The notes below the pieces were generated by a model that saw only the letters and a program-made list of their open reading frames with translations, made no database searches and had not been told where the DNA came from. This document shows positions 1 to 12,000 of a stretch of 64,000 bases of DNA, one piece after another. The position numbers and the translations under genes are program-made. The DNA lies in assembly GCA_965226025.1 (NCBI GenBank), contig CBDDCD010000003.1:2232001-2296000 (forward strand), given 5' to 3'. Each line of letters opens with the position of its first letter. Within the stretch, counting starts at the first letter, position 1. The DNA comes from Moanibacter sp965226025. Its GTDB lineage: Bacteria > Verrucomicrobiota > Verrucomicrobiia > Opitutales > UBA2987.

Positions 1-3000
1 GACGAACTCCGCTTTGAATTCGATTTTGCCGATAATTTTGATGCCCTTCCGAGACTGTTGCCGGGCACTCTGGATCTGGATCTGAAACTGGATTCAACAG
101 CCATGATGTCTGTTGGGTTCGCGGGTCATATGGCGTTCAATCTCGACCTGAACACCAACACCATCGGTCTGGTCAGCGACAATTCCGGCCCCCATTTCTC
201 CTTCAATGCCTCCCTTGGGGTTAACAACCTCAGCACAACCGGGAGTGTCGGCTTTGTCTCTCTAGATGTCACTGGGGGCAGCATGGGTCTGAATGTGGCC
301 GGGAGCGCCAGTTTTGACGATCTCGACGGGACATTTTCAGAAACAGACCTCCTGAACCCGCAGGTGAGCATGGCCAACAGCATCGCCTACAATGTCTCAG
401 GAAGCGCCAGCGCTGAGTTGCCCATCACGGTGCCGCTTCTGGGCGGTCCGGTGCGGACCTTTGATGCCACTTGGTCGGATATCTCCAACTTCGCCGGTGT
501 GGTTGCCAATGAACAGAATTTTACGGACCTGATCAGCTACCAGGCGGTGACACCGGGCGCGTTTGCTTCCGGCCTGAATCAGATGGCCAACTTTTTTGAA
601 CTCATGGCCACCAATCCGCTTGGGGGTACCAACCCGATTGAGCCGACGCTGGCCCTGGTGGATCAGTCACTCGGTGAGCTTATAGATTTTGAAACCTACT
701 TCGAACTCAACCTGACGAATTTCACGGGATTCCAAGGCACTGCCAATATTCTCAACTACGATCACGCAAACCAGTTGCTGAACCTTCTTCAAGGCATACC
801 CGGGGCTTCCAACGTCACCTTGGCGGTGACCAATGACGACATCCGCTTCACCTTGCATGTGGACGATCTCATCACCCGCAATCTGCCGCTGTCGCTCGGT
901 ATCGAGGCGCAATTGCCGGTGGATCTTGATGAAACCATCGAGCTCCAACTGGATACGGATCTGGACCTTGTCTTCGGGGTCAATCGCGCCAGCGGCTTGT
1001 TCTTTATCGAGGAAACCATCGAGCCACAGTTCACCGTCACGGGCACCACCACCCAGGCGACGGATTTTGAGGTTAACACCGAGCTGGGTTTCCTCAGTGT
1101 CTCGATTGTAGATGGAACCGCGACGCTGCCCATTGTCGCTACGGTGCGACTGGTGGATAACGACATTGACGACGTCCTGTTTGTGGAACCCTCCCTCGGA
1201 TTTGATCCGCCTCCCAGCCAGGGTTTCATTACTTCCAATGAATTACAGATTACCAGTCTGGCGACCCTGGTACAGTTGAGCGGATCGGCCAGCGCCACCG
1301 TCACGTTGCCCATTAGCACGACGCTTGGCTCGTTCACGCCTTCGGGGGATTTGATCGTCACCTGGGCCGATGCCACCCTGCCGGGTGCATTCGTCATCGA
1401 CACGAGCCAGGTCGATACCATGGTGCGATTTGTCAATGTCGACGCGGCCGACGTGATCAACGGTCTGTCGGTTCTCCCGGGATTTCTGGACAAACTGTCC
1501 GGCAACACGCTGTTGGGCTCACCGATTCCATTTCTGGGATCGAGCGTTGGCAGCGCCATTACGTTGGGGAACCAGTTTAATGGCTACCTGAATGGATTTG
1601 CTTCCATCACCACCGCCCAGGAATTGCTGACCGCATTGGAAAACCAGGTGGGGCCGACCACGGTCACCGTGGATGACATCGCCAATGATGTTCAATTCCA
1701 GTTCGAATTCCAACAAAACCTGCCGGTTACGATTGTTCCCTATAGTGTCGATGAATTGATTACCGATCTGGGCATCGGTTTTCAGGCCTACGGCACGGTC
1801 CCGGTTTCCGGCAGCGCTCATGCCGCCTTGGACCTGGGCATCTCCTTGGATCAAGGTGTTTCCAGTTCGGACCGTTTCTATATTCGAACGGGAATAAACA
1901 GCAATGCTCAGGTCGATTTCCGGGTGAATGACTCCTCGGTCCCTGGCACGGGTAGCCTCGGGTACCCCATGGTCGACATTGAGGACGGCACGGCAAATGT
2001 CGGCTCGGGAGTGAGTCTCCTCGATGATGCGTCGATTTCGCTCTCCTTCAACAGCCCGGACGGCCGGGTTACCGTCAATGAAATGGTGTTTGATTCGGCC
2101 AACGCCATGGGGAATCCTTCCTATAACGGAGAAGTCGATCTGGTGCTGCCGGTGGGGATCACGGGAATCGACCCTCCGCCGGGGGAGAACCCGCGGGTAG
2201 AACTGAGCTGGTCCGATATTGGCAACTCGAGTTCGCTCTCCGTTGACGGTCTTGAGCTCGATCCGTTCCTGGCCTCCATCCCCATGTATGACAATGCGGC
2301 CGCGCAGGCCGGCCTTGACGCTTTACTGGCCCTGTTCACCAAACTCGGCAACACCGCGGCCTCCAGCATTGAAGTGCCCTGGGTGGGCGAAACGCTGCCT
2401 GCCCTTCTGGATTTCGTCGCCGAATCGCGCCTGTTCTTTCAGAACATCGATGCCAGCGGATCGCTCGCTTCTCAATTGCATGCGAGTGTAATAAACGCCA
2501 TCGGCAGCGCCGGTTTGGATCCCGGAGAAGCGACGGTTATTCCCATTGGGGATCATGACCATCTGGCTCCCGAACCGGTCTTCCGCTACCTCTTCCAGTA
2601 CCAGACGACAGAAACCATCATGCGCGACTTCATCTACAAAGATGACACGAAGTATGTGCTGAACAACCAGGAAACCATGGCGGAACTGGAACTCGACACG
2701 GCCGAACTCATGGTCACGGTCGGTTTCGATCTGCGGATTGAGTTCGGGTTGAACAAGGTCAACGGATTCTTCGTGCAGGATGGCGGCGGGCTTGGGCCCG
2801 AGTTGCAGGTGACCGCCGATATTGATGAAACGATCCTTCAGTCCGCCGGCAAATTCGGCCTGCTTAACATCGGCGTGGCCGGTGCCACGGTGTTCACCGA
2901 TTTTGATCTCAATTTCGATCTGCTCGATCCGAACAACTCGGGCGGACGCATCGCCACCAGTGAACTGAAAGCGGACGTGGACACGGTTTTGGATGCGGCC

Positions 3001-6000
3001 CCGGGAGGTGAGGCACATCTTCACCTACCCTTTGCCGGGCGCCTGGGTGATGATCCTGATGCCCCGGGCTATATCACCGGATTTCACGCGCATTGGAACC
3101 CGGTGCGGCCGGATATCTTCACCTATGGCGAGGCAGACTCCTCGACCAGCACTGAAATCCGAGATGGGTTGGAAGATTTCAAGTATGTGCTAGGCAATTT
3201 CATCGAGGGCTTGATCGGACCGGTCCTCGATACCGTGAAGCAGTACAACCCGCTGCCGGAAGAAATCACGGAAGTTTTGTTTACGGAGCTGCCCATCATT
3301 GGACAGTCGCCCATGGAATTATTGGTGGATCGCGGCGATTTCCCCGAGGAACTGTATCTTCTGTTTGAAATCGCCAATTTCATCAATTCGATTCCCGACG
3401 GCGCCGGGATTGACCTGACGCCCTATATCCCCGGAGAAACCCCACCTCCCAACGCGGGGACACCCACCACCTCCGGCGGCGCTGAATCGGTTCAACAGGC
3501 CTTCACGGATTTTCTGGATGAGCTGGAAGACCGATTCAACGTCAAGGTGCCGGTATTGCGGGATGTTACGAATTCCATCGGCACGCTGCTGTTGGGAGCG
3601 GACGTTGACCTGATCACCTGGAAACCCGAGCAGCTTGCGGTGCCTTTTGAGTTTCCTGAAATCCGCATTCCCTTCTTCACCTACGGAATCCCCTTCCTGG
3701 TGGACATCACGGCGTATGTCATCGTCAAGGGGAGCTTCGAGTTCTTTGTCAATGTGGAGCTAGGGCTCACCTCGCGGGGACTCACGCATGATTTGGATAA
3801 CAATGGGGAAGTGGACAATAAACTGCTCAACGGGTTCTTCTTCGGCGACACCCGGCCGGACGCACCGAACCAGCCGGATGACTTTGAAGTGGGGCTCACG
3901 TTTGCCGTCGAAGCGGGGGTTCAGGGCGCCGGTCGTGTTCTCGGTTACGACCTTGTCAAAGTAACGGGAACGGGCGGGATTGAGGGCGTCATTGGGTTGG
4001 ACCTGGCCGATGTCAAAATCGACCATGACGACCCGACCGCGCCCTTGGGCGACGGCCGGGTGCGGGTGGGAAAGGATCAGGTCGGCGGTGACAACCGTGT
4101 CCACTTTGACGAAATTGAGTTTCTCGAAACCTATTATGGCCTCACCTGCACCCTGACGCTCGGCGGGGAACTCAATTCCATCATTCATGTCGAGGGTGAG
4201 ATTTGTCTGCCGATCTTTCCCTGCTTTGAGATTTTTGACGAAACCATTCGCATCACCATCGCGGATTTCAACCTCCCCTGTGAACCGACGGAGAGCGATC
4301 TCGCCGAAGTCACCGGTTCGACATTGTTCATGTTCGAGGACACCAACACGAATTATCGAAAAAGCCGGATCTCCGTGCTTATGAGTAAGGATCAATTCGG
4401 CTTTCCCAAAGAGGTGCGGATTGTCAAAGTCCTTCGGGATCAGGTGAACGACAGCCTGCCCGGCACGCTCGTTTTGTTTGAAGGATTCACTTTTGCTGAA
4501 TTGGCGGGCGTGACCACCATCACCATCGATGGCACGCCGGGAGACGATTACTTCCGCATCGACCCGTCACTGACCGCTCTGACTATCCAGCTGGCCGATA
4601 ATTCCATTACCAACAATCCGCTCGTAATCAATCGCATTAACCTCTTTGCGCGTGCCGGCAATGATTTCGTCGACTGGGGGCAACTGAAGGCCGACAATTC
4701 CAACCTCACCCAGACCAATCTCAACGGATTTGAAGGCGATGACATTCTTCCCGGCACGTTTGCGGAAGACCTCATCTTTGGTGGCGAAGGCAACGACAAC
4801 TTGACCGGTTACGCAAGCAATGACGAGATCCACGGTGGTCCCGGCAATGATTCCATAGGCGGCGGTGAAGGCCGTGATGACCTCTGGGGTGAAGATGGCG
4901 CGGATCAGATCTTCGGCCAACAGGAAGACGATTTCCTCAACGGCGGCGGGGATGCCGATCAGCTCTTCGGCGGTTCCGAAGATGATGAATTGATCGGCGA
5001 AGACGGCGATGACCTGATCAGTGGCGCCGGCGGCATCGACTTGATTGAAGACGGCGGCGGCGACGATACGGTCAGCGGCGGCGAGGAGAATGATTTCATT
5101 ATCAATGGCGCCGGGAACGACTCCATCAACGGGGATGACGGGGACGACACTATCTTCGCGGGTTCAGGCAACAACAATTTCACCGGCGGTCCGGGTAACG
5201 ATCTACTGGTCCAGGATGGCGATCATGACCATATGCTCTTCGACAACCTGCTGGTGGGACCCGGTTCCAGTGACCTAAGCGAGCTGGAGCGGGTTCACCT
5301 GATCGGCGGCGCGGGAGACAACAACTTCGACGTATCCGGTTACACCCAGGTTGCCATCATCGATGGCGGCGGCGGCAATGACACCATCACCGCCCGTCGG
5401 GATTCCGACTTCCACTTGAGCGACTGGAATCTCTCCATCGTCTCGGGCGGCAGCTTTGAGTTGTTCTCGATCGAGAATGCATTCCTCAGTGGCATCGAAG
5501 GCCTTATCGAGACGGCGGTGGGGGACAACACGTTTGATGTCACCTTCTGGACCAAAACGGCGACGATCCAGGGCGGCGGCGGCGTGGACACCGTCTTGTC
5601 CGTGAACAATACGAACTTCACCCTCACCGACACCAGCCTGACCCGATCTTCCTTCGGCAGTTTCACGCTGGATGGGGGCAAAGGGATTGACACTCTCACG
5701 GGCAATGGTGGCAACGACGAACTCCACGGCGGCGGCGGTGCCGGGGACGACCTCAGCGGCGGCAGTGGTGACGATCTGATTTTTGGTTCCGATGACGGCG
5801 CGGATGTGATCGACGGCGGCAGCGGCCGGGACCGCATCTTGGGCCAGGGTGGCAACGATACCATCCTCGGCGGCACCGGCGATGACATCATCGATGGCGG
5901 CAAGGGCGATGACACCATTTCCGGCGGTTCAGGAAGTGATTTGATAATTGGCGCCGACGACCATGACACAATATACGGGCACAGCAGCAGCGGATCTGGA

Positions 6001-9000
6001 GATGATAACGCGGTGGATTACCTTTATGGTGACCTCGGCACAAATGGCGATGAAGCCGGATCGGGCCGTGACCAGTTGTTTGGCAATGGCGGCAACGATT
6101 TGATCTTTGGCGAAGGTGAGGATGACTTCATCGATGGCGGCGCCGGCGCCGGCAACCTTGTTTTTTACGGTTCAGGTGAATCGGGTACACCGTCGGATTT
6201 TGTGGCACCCACGCCGACAGCAGCCCCGGCCGTCATGCCCAACACAGGTGTGATACTTGCCGACTCCACGCTTCCTTCCGGTGACGATTATCGAGGGCGC
6301 TGGACGGAGTATAGCGGGTCGGCCAGTGGTGCCGGAGTGAGCGGGAATCCGGCCTTGTCGGTGGATTCCTCGATTGTGGCGGCCAATGGATCGATCTACG
6401 TCGCCTGGGCGGATAACCGCACCGGCACCTGGGAAGTCTATGTGGCCATGCAATCCGCCGGCGTGGGTTGGACCCAGCTCAACGGCAGCGCCCGCAACAG
6501 CGGAGTCAGTTCGTCCCCCAGTCGAAATTCGAGGCGTCCCTCGATCACACTCGACAATGGCGGCAATCCGGTCGTGGCGTGGACTGAATCCGTACTCTTT
6601 AGTTCCGACATCTATGCGGCGGCACATGATCCTTCCGCCAATGGGGGGCAGGGCGGCTGGGTGGCCCTTGGAAACTCTCTTGATTCGGGCGGTCTCAGTG
6701 GCACCGGCGATGCCGTCACCGCTCAGATCCTCAATACCTCATCAGGTCTGACGGTGGCCTGGACCGATGTCTCATCCGGAATCACCAATATTTATGGGCG
6801 GCGTTTCAACGGCGCCACCTGGGCGGAGCTGGGAACGAGCGGCGCCACCGAATTCGACATCGCGGCCAACGGCGCCGAGGTGGCCGTGGCCTGGACCCAG
6901 CCGCGTCCCAACAGCGAATCCGCCATCTATGTCCGCGAACTTAACGGGTCCACCTGGACGGAACTGGACGGCTCGACCACCGGGGACGGTGTCTCGGATA
7001 CGACAGGAATGGTCAGCTCCAACCCGGCCATTGCTTATCATAACAACGATCTCTTCGTGGCTTGGCAGTCGGATGGCAACGCCAACACGCGAAATGAGAT
7101 TTACGGCGCCGTTCATAATGGTTCGACTTTCGACTTGATTGGAACAACCGGGCTCCTGACGCCAAACAAAGGACCTCACGGGACTCTGATGAACCAACGG
7201 ACCGAGCCTCATCTGGCCAGCGGCGGCGGGACCCTTCATCTCGGTTGGTTGAATGATCGCATCGCGGAACGGACCGGGAACACCACCGCCATCTATGTGG
7301 CCGAATGGGACGGCAGCAACTTCACGCCGGAACTGGTCGGCGACGGCGCATTCCAGGGTGTCGCACCGGGAGCCGTTCCCGAGGGCATGGACTTGGCGGT
7401 CGATGAGCAGGGCCATCCATTCATCAGCTATCGTGACGGCATCTCAGGGTCGCCCGAAGTTTCCGTGCGTGGCAATACATTCGACATCAACAGTATTTAT
7501 TACGTCAACGACGGTGATAATTTCGGAGACGAGTACACCATCGCTGTGGGATCGCTGTTGAATGACGGTCTCACCGCCGCCACTCCCTTGAGAAATATCC
7601 AGGCGGTCCTGGATACCTATGTCCTCAATGCCGGGGATGTCATCCTGGTCGATGCCGGCCTCTATGAGAATTTGCAGGATGGAGGCGGTGTTCTAGTGGA
7701 ATTCACCTATACCCTGGACGACCAGGATGACGGGGTGACGATCATTGGAGCGCCCAATGTGCCCTCGATTCTGGCTTCCAAGCTCATCGTGAACGGGGCC
7801 TCGAATGTCGTCCTGCAGGATCTGACCTTCGCCGAAGGTCTCGACCTGATCAACACAGTGAACGCTACCATTCGGGACAATACCTTGAGGACGATTTTTG
7901 AAGTCACCCAGATTCCCAACGGTCTTCAAGTCAGTGGCGGGTTCGATACACAAGTCGTTCATAACGTCTTTTCAACGTCGAGTAACAACCTGCGCCTGAC
8001 CAACACAACCACGGACGCAGTGGTGGAATGGAACTCATTCACTAATGGCAACACGGCCATCGTTCTGGAAAATGGCGGCGCCGACAATGTCCAGATCCGC
8101 CATAACCTGGTACATAACGTCCTGAACGGGATCGATCTGGACGCGCCTTCCAGCGGCCTCATCGCCGACAATAACGTTGCTGCCTCCAGCACTGTCCTGA
8201 ATGTCGCCACTCCCTTTACCGGGATCATCGAAAACAATGACTTTCACCACGGCGCCCTCGGTGTGGCCTACAACGCCGCCGCGGAACTCAGCGCCAATCA
8301 TATCAGGGACAACCTCACCGGTATCACCGTGATTCCTTCGGGGAACGTTTCCGGCCTCGGTTTTGTGGGCAACACACTGCCGAATGAAATCCATCATAAC
8401 GATGTGGGTGTCAGTCTCACCGGGTGGATGCAGAACCAACATCTCTATCGCAATGAAACCGGCGTGCAGGGCTCCGGCCGCCTGGGCGGTGATGACCTGG
8501 GCCTGGCAAATCTCATCGAAAACAATGAAACCGGCATCCGTGTCACGGGCACCATCCAATTTAACAGGATCGCCCGGAATGGAACCGGCATCAGCGCCTC
8601 CAGCAACCAGTTGATTGCCCACAACCTCATTTACAGCAGTGACGATTTCGGGATCTACCTGAGCGGGGACACGGATGTGCAGGTTTTCAACAACACCCTT
8701 TATGCACCGTTAGGCGATAACATCCGAATCGTTTCGGATTCCAGCAACGTCGAGGTCCGCAACAACATCCTCTGGGCCGAATCCGGTTACAACCTCTACG
8801 TCCACAACGACAGCCAGACTGGGTTCTTCAGCGATTACAACACCCTCCATACCAGCGGCACCGGCAAAATCGGTTATTGGACCCGCGATTTCACCGACAT
8901 CCTCGATTGGCAGGCGGACATCGCCACCTTCGACCTGAACTCTGTCGGTTACACCGTGGTCAATCCACTTTGGTCCGAGCCGAAGTTCATGAATCGAGCT

Positions 9001-12000
9001 CGGGACAACTTTGAAGTCTTCGGCCTGGTTGCGGGCCAACGGTTCTCCAGCCCGACCGTCGACGCGGGGGACGCCTTGACCGATGAGAGCCATCCCCTCA
9101 TCAGCCTGAACCTGTTGAACAACCCCAGCTTCGAAATCGGCGGGTTGACGGATTGGACCGCCAACGCCGAGGCGACGACTCAATCTTCAAGTCCCACGCC
9201 GTTTGATGGGTCCCAGTACTTTTATGGCGGCAACATTGCCCTTGGGTTTGCCGAACAAACGATCGACCTGCTCAATGAGGGATTCACGCCCGGCGAACTG
9301 GATGACCAGGATCTCGTCGCCGTGTTCGGAGGCCGGGTTCGCTCAACTGTGGAAGACATTCGCGACCGCGGCACCGTCCAACTCATCTTCCTTGATGCCG
9401 GCAGCAATCCCATCGGCAGCACCATCGCAGTCGATTCCACCAACCCGACGGATCGTTGGGATCTGGTGGGCGACCGGGTGCATGTGCCGACCGGAACGCG
9501 ATTCGTAACCTTCCGTTTCGAATCCGCCCTCGCTACCGGCAGCACAACGGACAGTTACCTGGACAACACGTTCCTCTATCTGGTCGCCGACACCGTCGAA
9601 CCGAACCAGGGTGCGTATGGCAATACGATCGCCGAGACCGGCGAAAATCCAAATCAACACATCGCCCTCCGTTCACCGGATCTCTACGTGGATTGGGAAC
9701 GCAGCCGGCCACGGTCTATTCGTTGGGATTCCTACAACAATGCCGGCGAATCGCTCGTCCAAATCGACCTCCTTCAGGACGACCCGGTGCACGGCCCGCA
9801 GCTACTCCTCACCATCGCCTCCAGCACGACGGATGACGGGGAATGCCTCTGGACACCGCAGACCAACGGGATTGACTTCGGCACCTACGATCTGCGCATC
9901 CAGATCACAGTGCTCGACAATCCCACCGTCGTTGATCGCAGCACGGAACCGTTCACGGTGCCTGAGGATGGCACCATTTACTGGGTTGATGATGCCGGCA
10001 ATGCCAATGACGAATACACTCCCGGCGCCACGGGAAACAACCGATTCACCGGAAAACTGGCCACCGCGCCCAAGCCCAATCCGGTCAATGTCCTGCGGGT
10101 TTATGAATTATCCGGAACCAGCGTCCTCAACGTGGACACCGGGGTATACCCGCTCATCCACAACGTTATCCTTTCCACCAACCCGCTGCTGGGCTACGGA
10201 AACGACGAAGGATTCCTATTCACCGGTCCCACGGACACGAGCCGGGTGGCCGACTTGACGGCTGCGATTCCGACCAATCTGAACCAGGTGCTGGTGGAGC
10301 TGAACGACGCCGATTTCGTCACGCTCCGGCATCTAACCGTCTCGAACGCCCAGTATGGGGTATGGGCCCACACCAGCAGCACCAACCTGGATGCCAGCCA
10401 CCTGACCCTTTTCGGCCATCTCCTGGACGGATTCCGGCTGGAGTCCGAAGCGCCCTCGACCGTCTTTCACCATCTCGATGCGTTTAACAATGGCGCCGCG
10501 GGAATCTATATCGACGGTTTGATTGCGGGGCTGACCGACAGCAACTCCTATAACAACGACGGTGATGGTCTGCACCTGGAAGATAACGGCGATGCAGCCA
10601 TCGAAGCCAATGACGTTTATGGCAATCAAGGTTACGGTGTGTTCCTCGATAACGATGTCACGAACACAAGAACCATCTTTGGCAATCCCGATCTCAGCCT
10701 CGGCCGTGGCAATCTGGTCCACGACAACGTCAACACCGAATTCGGTGGCGTGCGGCAGGGCGTGCGTGTCGAAGGCAGCGTCGATGTCGTCGGCAATAGC
10801 GTTTATGGACATGGCAACGGGTACACCGGCATTGCCTCTAACTCCGGCTTCGATGCGATCATTTACCGAAACCTGGTTTACGACAATTCCGAAGGGATTA
10901 GCGGCGGCAGCGTGATCCGTGAAAATCGCGTCTACGACAATGAGGGCATCGGAATCGAATCCTTCCGCAACTCCACCATTGAACGGAATGTGGTCTATGA
11001 CAACGACGTGGGAATCGTCACCAGCAATTCGATTCCCTTGATCCAGAATAACGTGGTGTATCACAATGACACCTACGGCATTCTGGTGAAGCGGGGTGAA
11101 TCCACTCTGATTCCGCTGAATTACACTTCCGTTATCAATAATACGATTTACCAGACCACAGGCGATGCCCTTCGCATTGAAGGCTTCTCGGAAGACATGC
11201 GCATTCGGAACAACATTATCGGCGTCTCCTCCGGCATCGCCCTCTCGGTCGCTGCGGACAGCCAGAATGGATTCCAAAGTGATTTCAACCTTTTCTACAT
11301 CACCGGTTCCGGAAAGGTGGCTTCCTGGCAGAACTTGATCCGCACCGACCTCATCAGTTGGCAAAACACGGCCTTGCTCGACCAAAACAGTTTCCAGCGC
11401 AATCCCCTCTTCGTGGATCTGGACGGGGCCGACAACATCCTGGGCTACGCCAATGCCTCCCAGGATGGGCGCGATGACGATTTCCATATCACCAGTCAAA
11501 ATGGCAGCTTCCATGGGGGCGCGTTTGCTCCGGTCCGAAATGCCGGCACGGGATTGCCCATCTTCCTCGTCGCCGTCGAATCCATTGATGGCACGACCTC
11601 TCCGGCTCTGGATCGCGGGGATGACACCGACAGTTTCGCCAATGAACCGTTCTTTAACGGCAACTACATCAACATCGGCGGCTACGGGAATACGGAGCAG
11701 GCCTCCTTGAGCCCCACGCAATATGTCCTGGTCACGCGGCCAGACGGCGGTGAAACCTGGCCCCAGGATCAGACCTTCAATATCCGATGGCGCAGCCATG
11801 ATCTCCTCGGCACGGTGGACATCGATCTGATGGAAGAGGGCAATCCCACGCCCGTCTTTTCCATCGCCACCGGGGAAACCAATGACGGCGATTTCGACTG
11901 GCAGGTGCCTCAATCGGTCACGCCCGGTTCCAATTATCTGATCCGCGTCACCCGTAGCGCCATTGTGGATACCAGCGACAACCTCTTCAACGTCACCGCG

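Noticed and set aside
4548..5969. Minus-strand frames rich in Pro/Ser opposite the RTX repeats
   Set aside because: They are the complement of GGxGxD codons, with no independent start context or family match.
10333..11913. 526-residue minus-strand open frame inside the giant gene
   Set aside because: It is antisense to clear beta-helix coding sequence; its composition follows from the complement of Asn/Asp/Gly-rich codons.
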